Shown here piece after piece: positions 43,072 through 51,003 of a stretch of DNA of 64,000 bases. A model generated the notes under the pieces. The model was given only the letters and a program-made list of their open reading frames with translations. It did not search any database and was not told the DNA's origin. Positions within the stretch are counted from its first letter, which is position 1. Each line of letters begins with the position of its first letter. The DNA is taken from NCBI GenBank assembly GCA_023229765.1, contig JALNYO010000002.1:1-64000 (forward strand). Reading direction: 5' to 3'. A program made the position numbers and the translations under genes. This stretch comes from Syntrophales bacterium (GTDB lineage: Bacteria; Desulfobacterota; Syntrophia; Syntrophales; UBA5619).

Positions 43072-45150
43072 TTACAGCAGCACGACAGTTGCATCGACCG
43101 CAACGGCGCCATCCGGGCCATAGATCAGCGGGTTGATGTCAATTTCGCTGATTTGGGGGAAGGCGAGGCCGATCTCGCCCAGGCGGACGATAATGCGGGC
43201 GAGCTCTTCCCGATCTACCGGCGCTGAACCCCGAAAGCCGTCCAGCAGTTTCTGTCCGCGGATGCCGGCGATCATCGCCAGCGCCATTTGCAGCGTCAGC
43301 GGGGCGACGGCAAAAACGGCATCCTCGTATAATTCCGCAGAGATGCCCCCGATGCCGCACATAACGCATGCCCCGAGCTGGGGATCGCGCAGGAGCCCCA
43401 GAATGAGTTCCACCTTGCCGGGTATCTGCTTTTGGAGCAGAACCTTGCCCCGATTTTCCATCTTTCGGTGAAGTTCTTCGAATTTTTCCCGGGCGGATTT
43501 TTCATCGGCGATGCCGAGGCGCACCAGATCGAGTTCGGTCTTGTGGATGGCGCCGGGCAGCAGACCCTTCATGACAACCGGAAAACCAAATTCCGCCGCC
43601 ATCCTTTCGGCCTGCGGCGCCGAATTAACGACCGCCTCCTCGACGGTCGGGATACCGCAGGCCGCCAGCAGTTGTTTCGAGAGATGCTCGTCAAGCGTCC
43701 CGGTTTCTGAGGTCATGATTTTTTCTATTTCTGGGAGAATATTTACCGGTGAGACCTCCGGCGCTCCTTCGGGCAGGCGACGTTTGCGGATGGCCGCCCT
43801 CAGGCATTCGGCCGCCCGGCCGATCTCGGTAAAAACCGGAATTCCAGCGGAAAGCGCTTCCTTTTGGGTTTTTAAAACCAAATCCTGTTTTCCGACCAGC
43901 CAGGCGACAAGCGGTTTGCCGTGTTTTTTGATCAGGGCGGCAAAGGATGACAGATTGGACAGCATCCGGATATTCCCGGCGGACAGATGCAGAAAGACCG
44001 CGTCCACCCCCGGATCGGCAAGGACAGCGGACAGGGCGAGGCCCTGAACGTCAACGTCCGAGCCGAGATGACTTTCAATAGCCGGCCACAAATCGACCGG
44101 GTTGGAAACGGGCATCCAGGACGGAAACAGTTTTTCCAGCTCCCGTTTTGTTTCCGGGGAAAAGTCCGCAAGGGCAAGTCCCTGTTCTTCAACAAAGTCA
44201 GTGGAAACGATCCCCGCCCCGCCGCTGAAGGTGAGAATGGCCGTTCTTTTACCCCCCGCGGCAGGTTCCGTCAAGGACAGGGAGCGACAGATATCGGCCA
44301 TTTGCCGGAAGTCTGTTGCCTCTATAACCCCCGCCTGTCTCATCAGGCCGGAGACGATCCGGCGGTTTCCGGCAAGCGAGGCGGTGTGGCTCATCGCCGC
44401 TTCGGCCCCCTTTTTGCTTTTTCCCCCTTTGAGGACGACAATCGGTTTTGCACAGCGGCGCGCCAACTCCAGGAAGCGCCTGCCGTCGGCAAAGGATTCA
44501 AGATACATCCCGATTACGTCCGTCTGGGGGTCGTCCATGAAATATTCAAGGATATCGCACTCATTTATGTCAACCTTATTCCCCAGCGAACATACTTTGG
44601 CAATACCGGTCAGGGCATGGGTCATGATATCCACCAGAAAAACCGCGGAGAGCATGCCGCTCTGCACAACAAGGGAGACGCGGCCGGGAATCAGCAGGCC
44701 TTGCTGCTGCCATTCCGGTACCATGAAGGAAAAGATGTTGCTGCCTGCAACATCCACGAGACCCATGCAGTTCGGCCCCCAGATGCGAATCCCCGTGCGG
44801 GCCGCAATCTCCAGCAGCTCTGTCTGAAATTTCGCCCCCGCGGGACCTGTTTCGGCGAACCCCCCCGATTCAATCATTACGCCGGGTATCCCGTTTGCGG
44901 CGCATTCCGCCACCGCCTCCGGCACCTGGGAGGCCGGCACGAAGACTATCGCGAGATCGGCTTTGCCGGGAACATCCGTAACCGACGGATAGCAGGCCAG
45001 GCCTTCAATCTCCGTGTAACGCGGATTGACCGGGTAGATTGGGCCTTTGTACCCCATCTGCAGATTCTTCACGATGGCGTTTCCGCCCTTTATCGGGTTG
45101 GAGGTTGCGCCGACGACGATTACCCCTTCCGGGGTAAAAAAGTTTTTCAT
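43072..45150 (-). CDS. ADP-forming acyl-CoA synthetase (acetate-CoA ligase family)
   Basis: The 692-residue alpha-beta fusion has a CoA-binding domain (about 1-140; VVGATSNPIKGGNAI), a succinyl-CoA ligase-like domain with the phospho-His motif EAAMSHTASLAG (about 254), and a C-terminal ATP-grasp domain (about 470-692). It converts acyl-CoA, ADP and Pi to the free acid, CoA and ATP, a substrate-level phosphorylation step in fermenters and syntrophs, or runs in the activating direction. The acyl group is unknown. AGGAG precedes ATG 45150, and it heads the cluster with the DapB-like and deacylase genes. Confidence 0.93.
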   Translation of the reverse strand: MKNFFTPEGVIVVGATSNPIKGGNAIVKNLQMGYKGPIYPVNPRYTEIEGLACYPSVTDVPGKADLAIVFVPASQVPEAVAECAANGIPGVMIESGGFAETGPAGAKFQTELLEIAARTGIRIWGPNCMGLVDVAGSNIFSFMVPEWQQQGLLIPGRVSLVVQSGMLSAVFLVDIMTHALTGIAKVCSLGNKVDINECDILEYFMDDPQTDVIGMYLESFADGRRFLELARRCAKPIVVLKGGKSKKGAEAAMSHTASLAGNRRIVSGLMRQAGVIEATDFRQMADICRSLSLTEPAAGGKRTAILTFSGGAGIVSTDFVEEQGLALADFSPETKRELEKLFPSWMPVSNPVDLWPAIESHLGSDVDVQGLALSAVLADPGVDAVFLHLSAGNIRMLSNLSSFAALIKKHGKPLVAWLVGKQDLVLKTQKEALSAGIPVFTEIGRAAECLRAAIRKRRLPEGAPEVSPVNILPEIEKIMTSETGTLDEHLSKQLLAACGIPTVEEAVVNSAPQAERMAAEFGFPVVMKGLLPGAIHKTELDLVRLGIADEKSAREKFEELHRKMENRGKVLLQKQIPGKVELILGLLRDPQLGACVMCGIGGISAELYEDAVFAVAPLTLQMALAMIAGIRGQKLLDGFRGSAPVDREELARIIVRLGEIGLAFPQISEIDINPLIYGPDGAVAVDATVVLL

Positions 45151-45522
45151 TATTTCTCCTGCACAATTATCTTTTTGGCATCTTCAATAACAAGCTTACC
45201 GCGCCCGCCTTCTACAGCAAACCCCTCAACGATGCAATGCTTTTCTACTTTGGCTTGACTGGGAAAAGACAGGAAACACAAAGGGCAAGTCTGAAAAAGC
45301 CAAAGACTAAAGTTCGCGGGCTGAATCTATCGTAGTTGTAATAATTAATCGATATAAGACGATTATTGTGATATAAAAATATATGGAATCAGCAGGATGG
45401 AGAGCAAGCAGGAGTCAAAAATATTATGAAGAAACTTTATTCCTGAGACGAACCGGAGCACATTCAGATTTATTAAAAAGTAGTCACAGAAAAACAAATC
45501 TTTACCTTTTCAGGAGGATTTC
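45151..45522. other. Divergent intergenic region upstream of selenoprotein gene
   Basis: This 372-bp stretch is AT-rich, particularly 45330-45400, and separates divergent transcription units, so it should hold promoters for both. No clear -24/-12 or -35/-10 pair could be fixed. A 60-codon frame (45383-45565) overlapping the next gene is not supported. Confidence 0.4.
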
Positions 45523-46401
45523 ATGGATGATCTTAGGCCGTACCGTTCTTTCGTCAGTTACATAGATCGCAGCCGGGAGTACTACGCCGCCCAGGGCTAC
45601 ACCAGGCCGTACGCCTGGGCCCATCACGAAGAAGTCCCTTTTGCCCCGCTGCAAAAACCGCTCTCCGAATGCCGTGTGGGATTGGTGACAACAGCAGGCA
45701 GAACGTCGGCGGAGGGGCTGATCGGGGCCGGAGGGCTAATGCGTGGCTCCTACGCGGAGCCGGTGAACCCGCCGCCGAAAAATCTATTCACCAACGATCT
45801 GTTTTGGGACAAGAATGCGACCCATACTGAGGATGTTGACAGCTTTCTGCCAATAAACCGCCTTGCTGAGCAGGCCGAAGAAGGCAGAATCGGGTCGGCT
45901 TCGCCCCGCTTCTACGGAGTCCCCACCGATTACAGCCAGAATCGAACAGCGCAGGATGTCGCCCCCCGGATACTCGAGTGGTGCCGGGAGGATGGCCTCG
46001 ACGCCGTGATTCTAATGGCGCTTTGACCGGTTTGCCACCAGACCGTGAGTCTGGTAGCAAGGCACTTGGAGGCGAATGGCCTCCCCACGGTGGTCATGGG
46101 CTGCGCGCGGGACGTTGTTGAAGAGTGCGGCGTTGCCCGCTTAATGTTCACCGATTTTCCGCTGGGAAATCCCTGTGGAAAACCCTGGGACAAAGAGATG
46201 CAGCGCTCAATCGTCGGAAGCGCGCTCGATCTGCTGGAGCGGGCCTGGATGCCGCGCACCACTATCCAGACGCCGTTTCACTGGGAAAACGAAACATGGC
46301 GCGACGCCTTCATGCGGGTGGACGACAGCAACCGCGAGACGCTTGCCCGAGCAGGCGAGGAGCGTCGCCGCCTTCAGGCCGAAATCAAGAAATTACGGTG
46401 A
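45523..46401 (+). CDS. GrdB-like selenoprotein with in-frame TGA (Sec)
   Basis: Read through TGA at 46024-46026, the frame gives 292 residues with Sec168 in LMALUPVCHQTVSLVARHLE, a UxxC redox pair. The downstream part (GCARDVVEECGVARLMFTDF, then PLGNPCGKPWD) is clearly the continuation. As I recall, these features match the 'glycine/sarcosine/betaine reductase selenoprotein B family' of Proteobacteria. A SECIS-like hairpin follows the TGA. AGGAGG precedes ATG 45523. The family is probably a reductase or redox partner; its substrate is not settled and no grdA or grdC gene is nearby. Read as two ORFs (45523-46026 and 46045-46401) the gene would be misannotated. Confidence 0.88.
46027..46060 (+). 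promoter_or_regulatory. Bacterial SECIS-like hairpin
   Basis: Immediately after the TGA, ACCAGAC (46037-46043) pairs with GTCTGGT (46049-46055) around the 5-nt loop CGTGA. A further TTGC/GCAA helix closes below a C/A mismatch. The loop G and U lie 19-20 nt past the TGA, the distance expected for SelB recognition, as in E. coli fdhF. Confidence 0.75.
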
Positions 46402-46415
46402 CTGAGGGAAAATCC

Positions 46416-47855
46416 ATGATTGAATCCCAAACCCTGCCGCCGATGATTGCCGCCCTGCTGAAAAGGGCGCGCCAGGAACACGGCGCCGGGAAGGTGGAGC
46501 TGCTGGAAACCCATATATCATGGGTGCTTCTGGCTGGCGACTATGCCTACAAAATCAAGAAGCCGGTAACACTCCCTTTTGTGGACTACAGCAGCCTCAA
46601 GGCGCGCCGCGCCTTCTGCGAGGCGGAACTGATGCTAAACCGCCGCTATGCGCCCGACATCTACCTGGGGCTGGAACCTATAGGTGGGTCGGCGGAAGCG
46701 CCGATTCTTGGAGAAATGCCGGCCATCGAGTGGGCCGTAAAGATGCGCCGCTTCGACGAGAAATGGCGCATGGACCACGTCTGCGCCCGGGGCGAGCTGA
46801 CACCGGCCATAGTTTTCGACTTGGTGCAGACCGTGGCGGCCTTTCATGAAGCCGCACTAAAAGCGCCGCCGGGAAGCCGTTTTGGCGAGGCAGATCAGGT
46901 GCTGGCGCCGGCGCTGGAAAACTTCGAGGAACTGCGCCCTCTGCTCCCGGCAGAAGAAGCGTTGCTATCGAATCTGGAAAGATGGACAAGAATTGAATTC
47001 GAAAGATGCCAGACAAGCTTCGCCGCCCGCAAGAGAGCCGGGCACATCCGTGAGTGCCACGGCGACCTGCATTTGGGCAACATTGTCCTCCTTGACGGCA
47101 GAGCCGTCCCCTTCGACTGCATAGAATTCAACGAAGATTTGCGCTGGATCGATCAGGCAAGCGAGCTGGCCTTCACCTACGAGGATCTGCTCGACCACGG
47201 CCAGCCCGGTCTTGCCAACTGGCTTATCAGCGAATGGCTGGCGGCAACCGGCGACTTCGAAGCCTTGGGGGTGCTGCCCTTTTACGCAGTTTACCGCGCC
47301 CTGGTGCGGGCCAAAGTGGCGGCGCTCGGCGGCAATGTTGCCGAGGCGTGTGAATATCTGGCGATGGCGACTCGCCTTTCTACTCGCCCACATCCAACCT
47401 TGTCCATCACCTACGGCCTCTCCGGTTCCGGCAAAACCACCCTCTCATCCGCACTCCTGCTGGACGATAAGACAGCCAATACGGTGCGCATCCGTTCCGA
47501 TGTCGAAAGAAAGCGCCTGTTCGGTCTGGCGCTCGAGAACGCCGGCGGCAACATCTACACAGAAGAAGCGACAAACAGAACCTACCGCCGTCTTGAAAAA
47601 CTGGCCGAAGACACGCTGAGCGCCGGTTGGTCGGTAATCGTTGATGCGGCCTTCCTGCGGCGAATTCAAAGGGAACAATTTCGCAATTTGGCCGGTCGCC
47701 TGAACCTGTCTTTTAAAATCCTCGCCTGCGAGGCGCCCCCGGACGAGCTTTGCCGTCGCCTGCGTGCGCGCCAAAATGACGCCTCCGACGCAACGGTGGC
47801 CGTGCTGGAGCAACAGTTAAAATTTGCAGAGGCGCTGACGGAAGAAGAAATATAG
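46416..47855 (+). CDS. Bifunctional APH-like kinase / P-loop kinase protein
   Basis: The 479-residue fusion has an N-terminal aminoglycoside-phosphotransferase-like domain (about 1-315) with the ECHGDLHLGNIVL catalytic loop and FDCIEFNEDLRWID. The C-terminal AAA/zeta-toxin-like kinase domain (about 330-479) has Walker A YGLSGSGKTTLSS. Proteins of this architecture (COG2187 with COG0645) are widespread; the substrate is unknown. The start is set at ATG 46416, 14 bp after the selenoprotein stop, so the two genes are probably co-transcribed. The longer frame from 46125 runs over the selenoprotein and is rejected. Confidence 0.88.
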   Translation: MIESQTLPPMIAALLKRARQEHGAGKVELLETHISWVLLAGDYAYKIKKPVTLPFVDYSSLKARRAFCEAELMLNRRYAPDIYLGLEPIGGSAEAPILGEMPAIEWAVKMRRFDEKWRMDHVCARGELTPAIVFDLVQTVAAFHEAALKAPPGSRFGEADQVLAPALENFEELRPLLPAEEALLSNLERWTRIEFERCQTSFAARKRAGHIRECHGDLHLGNIVLLDGRAVPFDCIEFNEDLRWIDQASELAFTYEDLLDHGQPGLANWLISEWLAATGDFEALGVLPFYAVYRALVRAKVAALGGNVAEACEYLAMATRLSTRPHPTLSITYGLSGSGKTTLSSALLLDDKTANTVRIRSDVERKRLFGLALENAGGNIYTEEATNRTYRRLEKLAEDTLSAGWSVIVDAAFLRRIQREQFRNLAGRLNLSFKILACEAPPDELCRRLRARQNDASDATVAVLEQQLKFAEALTEEEI

Positions 47856-48143
47856 GGACACTTCCCACCAAAAATCATTCCCCATGATCTGGCGCACCCA
47901 TTTCCCCTGGAATGATCTCAATTAATGACCTGAGGGCTTTATTGACAAGCATCGCCTATTGACGGGTGAGGTATAAGCAGAACGGGCTTCTAATTAAAAT
48001 GAAAATGAATTTATATTTTTTACCGGCAGGCGCCCGAAAGACCGCCCCGGGGATTTCCTTAAGTTTTATGACGGGCAAATCATGACAGCGGCGGCTTTCC
48101 AAATTTGCTGTTGCTTTTAGCCGGATATTCTGTAAAAGGAGCC

Positions 48144-49361
48144 ATGAAAATTCTACGACAGACTGGCACAGGCGAATGGAGCGAGGGAAAAGACGGCGGG
48201 AATGCTGCCGTTTATGCCATTGTCCTGTCGCAGTTCTGTTTTGCCGTCGGCATGAACATCGTAATCTCCTTCATGCCCTTTTACATATTGGACATCAGCA
48301 AATACAGCCCCACCCGAACGATGGTCTGGATTGGGCTGATCATGGGGCTAAACTCCTTTGTTATGGCCGCCGTCGCCCCTTTCTGGGGAAGCCTGACCGC
48401 CAAATACAGTCCCAAGCTATTGTACGAAAGGGTTTTCTTAATAAGCGGCGTCATTACTCTGTTGATGGGCTTTACGCAAAGCCTGCCGTTGATTTTGGCG
48501 CTCCGGATCATCCAGGGCGTCTTGGGCGGCGCCTCCACTATCGGCCTTTTTATGGTATCACGGCTTTCCCTCCGGGAAAAACTGGCCGGCAACCTTAGCT
48601 TGTTTCAAAATTCGATCACCGCCGGCCAACTGCTCGCTCCTCCGGTGGGCGCCTACGTTGTCGTGCACATGGGCTACGCGGCTCCGTTTATCCTCTCTGC
48701 GGCTTTAATTGCTGTAAGCCTGCTGCTCTGCCATTTATACGTTTCCGGGATTGCCCCGAAACAAGAAGAAATTGAAAGTAAAACTTCATATAATAAGCAA
48801 GTCATCTTCGGATGGGTGTTGAGCTTCATCGCCACTGTCAACCTGACGTTTCTGCCATCCATTCTTCCCAACGTCCTGGCGGGATTTTCGCTGAAGGGCA
48901 ATGACGCCCTCAAAGCTGCCGGGTTTATAATGATGGGATATACTGCAACCGCGATTTTGGGGAATTACCTGATCAGCAACCTGACGCCGCTGGCGAAGAT
49001 CAAAAAAACAATCGTCGCGGCCTGCCTCTTCTCGGCTTTTTCACAAATAATCATGTACTTCGCCCCTGGGGTCTTCTCCTTTGCAGCGGTGCGGATGCTC
49101 CAGACAGGGGCGATCGCCGCCGTCATCTCGCTGGTTATGGCTGAATTTGCAGGGGGAGGAGGCGGGGCAAAAATCGGCTTCCTGAATTCCGCCCGTTTTG
49201 CCGGAAACGGCGCCGGTCCGCTGCTGGCCACCTTTGTGCTGGCCCGGGCAAACCTTTTGACCCTCTATATTGTCATCTCCCTGTCAACGGTTGGTTCGGT
49301 GCTGGCGTTCCTGTTCACGGAGCGGCAGGTCGGCCGCACAACGGCAACTAAAAATTCCTGA
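48144..49361 (+). CDS. Major facilitator superfamily transporter (MdtG-like)
   Basis: The 405-residue membrane protein has about twelve helices in two halves. The MFS motif A-like loop is GSLTAKYSPKLLYERV, and the first half contains the RIIQGVLGGASTIGLFMVSR segment of helix 4-5. It is similar in layout to MdtG-type multidrug efflux proteins, but the substrate is not readable. ATG at 48144 lies 2 bp after AAAAGGAG, an unusually close spacing; the 13-codon longer frame starts within that sequence and is less likely. It is convergent with the glycerate kinase gene. Confidence 0.9.
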   Translation: MKILRQTGTGEWSEGKDGGNAAVYAIVLSQFCFAVGMNIVISFMPFYILDISKYSPTRTMVWIGLIMGLNSFVMAAVAPFWGSLTAKYSPKLLYERVFLISGVITLLMGFTQSLPLILALRIIQGVLGGASTIGLFMVSRLSLREKLAGNLSLFQNSITAGQLLAPPVGAYVVVHMGYAAPFILSAALIAVSLLLCHLYVSGIAPKQEEIESKTSYNKQVIFGWVLSFIATVNLTFLPSILPNVLAGFSLKGNDALKAAGFIMMGYTATAILGNYLISNLTPLAKIKKTIVAACLFSAFSQIIMYFAPGVFSFAAVRMLQTGAIAAVISLVMAEFAGGGGGAKIGFLNSARFAGNGAGPLLATFVLARANLLTLYIVISLSTVGSVLAFLFTERQVGRTTATKNS

Positions 49362-49372
49362 TTAGTTTTCCC

Positions 49373-50677
49373 TCATCCGCTTATCAGCAGCGCCGAAATA
49401 TCCATCACGTTTGTGCCGGTGGGACCGGTCATGATCAGGTCCCCCGTCTGTGCGAAGAAATGGTAGGAGTCGTTGTTTGACAGATACTTTTCGATGTTGA
49501 GATTGAGGCTTTGCGCCTTTTCCCAGCTTGCGCGGTCGCAGATCGCCCCGGCGGCATCAGAATGTCCGTCGATCCCGTCCGTGCCGAGGCTGAAAAACAC
49601 AAAACGGGGATTTTCCCTAATCTCATTCAGCACGGCAAGCGCCATCTCCTGATTGCGCCCTCCCTTCCCGTCGCCTTGGAGAGTCACCGTCGTCTCCCCA
49701 CCGAAAAGCAGCAGCACTGGCGGGGTAAAGGGCTGGTCCGTTGCCGCAATCTCCTCGCCGATGGCAACTATCGCCCGGGCTGCCTCCCTCGCCTCTCCGC
49801 GCAGACGGGAAGTCATGATATGGGCGGGAATGCCCAGTCTCGCGGCATTCTCCTTCGCCTTCCGGAGGGCTTTCATGTTGCTGTCGATGATGAAGTGCTT
49901 TATCCGCGGGTTTTCGCTTTGCGGCGTATCCTCCAACGGTCTGGACAACCCCCGCTCAACAACCGTTCTGACGGCAGCCGGCGCCCCTTCCCAGAGGCGG
50001 TATTTTTTCAGGATCGCCTGCGCGTCGGCAAAGGTGGAACGATCAAAATACAAAGGCCCCGATCCGATCGCCTCGAGATCGTCGCCGATCACATCCGAAA
50101 CCACCAGGACAACTCCGCGCGCCCTTGTCAAGCGGCCCAGCCGTCCACCCTTGACAAGCGAGAGGTGCTTGCGAACGATGTTGATCTCTTCGATCGGAAC
50201 GCCGCCCGCCAAGAGTCCCTTCGTCAGCAACTGCATATCCGCAAGCGAAATCGGGGAAACCGGTTTTTCGATAAGGGCGGAGCTGCCCCCGGATAACACA
50301 TAGATAAAAAAATCTTCCGCTGCAAGCGCCGCCATTTTTTCCATCAGCATTTCCGCCGCGCGTACGCTCTTTTTGGTCAGCACCGGATGTGAGCTCTCAA
50401 ACACCTCAACGCCGTCGAGCAAGGCGGGATAGTTCGAGACAACAAAACCCTCCGCAAGCTTTTCTCCCAGCAACTCTTTTACCGCCCGCGCCGTCTCCAC
50501 GGCGGCTTTCCCGCTGCCGAACAGATGCACCCCGCGCTCTTTTGGGATAACAAAAATTTCCCCTTCGATGCTCAGAACCCCCTGTTCAAATTTCAATTTC
50601 TCGCGCACCATGTTGGCCGGCAGTGTTGCTGCAATAGTCTCTCTTACAATTGCCGTCATTATTTCTCTGCCGATCAT
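49373..50677 (-). CDS. Glycerate 2-kinase (MOFRL/DUF4147 family)
   Basis: The 434-residue kinase makes 2-phosphoglycerate from D-glycerate and ATP. The N-terminal DUF4147 domain has GSGKAAVETARA, SSHPVLTKKSV, VLSGGSSALIEKP and VVSDVIGDDLEAIGSGP. The C-terminal MOFRL domain has LLFGGETTVTLQGDGKGGRN and FFSLGTDGIDGHSDAAGA. The start is ATG 50677 because GGGGAGGAG lies 5 bp upstream. The gene is isolated between an MFS gene (convergent) and the dehydratase cluster. It links glycerate or serine-type carbon to lower glycolysis. Confidence 0.94.
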   Translation of the reverse strand: MIGREIMTAIVRETIAATLPANMVREKLKFEQGVLSIEGEIFVIPKERGVHLFGSGKAAVETARAVKELLGEKLAEGFVVSNYPALLDGVEVFESSHPVLTKKSVRAAEMLMEKMAALAAEDFFIYVLSGGSSALIEKPVSPISLADMQLLTKGLLAGGVPIEEINIVRKHLSLVKGGRLGRLTRARGVVLVVSDVIGDDLEAIGSGPLYFDRSTFADAQAILKKYRLWEGAPAAVRTVVERGLSRPLEDTPQSENPRIKHFIIDSNMKALRKAKENAARLGIPAHIMTSRLRGEAREAARAIVAIGEEIAATDQPFTPPVLLLFGGETTVTLQGDGKGGRNQEMALAVLNEIRENPRFVFFSLGTDGIDGHSDAAGAICDRASWEKAQSLNLNIEKYLSNNDSYHFFAQTGDLIMTGPTGTNVMDISALLISG

Positions 50678-50743
50678 ACTTCTCCTCCCCTTCCGGTTCC
50701 CGGTCGCTACCATTTGCGAACCGCACCATTAAAATATCGCCGC

Positions 50744-51001
50744 TTAGCGGCCATCCCTCGTTATCTTTATTTGTTCCACAGCAGAGTCAGCATCTTTGGG
50801 ACTCGTTAGATACAGTTTCGGCAAGGCTGACTCCACCTTGGCGCAGGAGGTGGAACATCCACAGACAATCAGGATTTCTTCCGCATCTTCACTGTCAGCG
50901 GCAATAAACTCAGCCTTTTCGGCGAGCCGTTCCCGGAGGTCATCGACCAGCGCAACGCGGTCGTACTGGGCGCGGCAACCGCCGCAGTACTTAAGGCCCA
51001 C
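50744..51001 (-). CDS. Small Cys-rich protein coupled to 4-hydroxybutyryl-CoA dehydratase-like gene
   Basis: The 85-residue product begins VGLKYCGGCRAQYDRVALVD at GTG 51001, two bases after the stop of the dehydratase-like gene. It contains CGGC near the N-terminus and VCGCSTSCAK in the middle, four to five cysteines in all, in an alpha/beta-looking sequence. Such spacing could bind an FeS cluster or act in thiol redox chemistry. I do not recognise a named family. A longer antiphase frame to 51568 is a shadow of the dehydratase-like gene. Confidence 0.75.
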   Translation of the reverse strand: MGLKYCGGCRAQYDRVALVDDLRERLAEKAEFIAADSEDAEEILIVCGCSTSCAKVESALPKLYLTSPKDADSAVEQIKITRDGR

Positions 51002-51003
51002 TT

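Noticed and set aside
43987..45258. Plus-strand ORF (423 codons) opposite the acyl-CoA synthetase
   Set aside because: Shadow of a well-conserved gene; no motif and no ribosome binding site.
46024..46026. TGA read as a true stop, giving two separate genes
   Set aside because: The following sequence is in the same frame, continues a conserved-looking protein through UPVC and carries a SECIS-like hairpin; the second part has no ribosome binding site of its own.
46125..46415. Upstream extension of the kinase fusion gene
   Set aside because: These codons overlap the selenoprotein coding sequence in another frame; ATG 46416 directly after that gene is the reasonable start.
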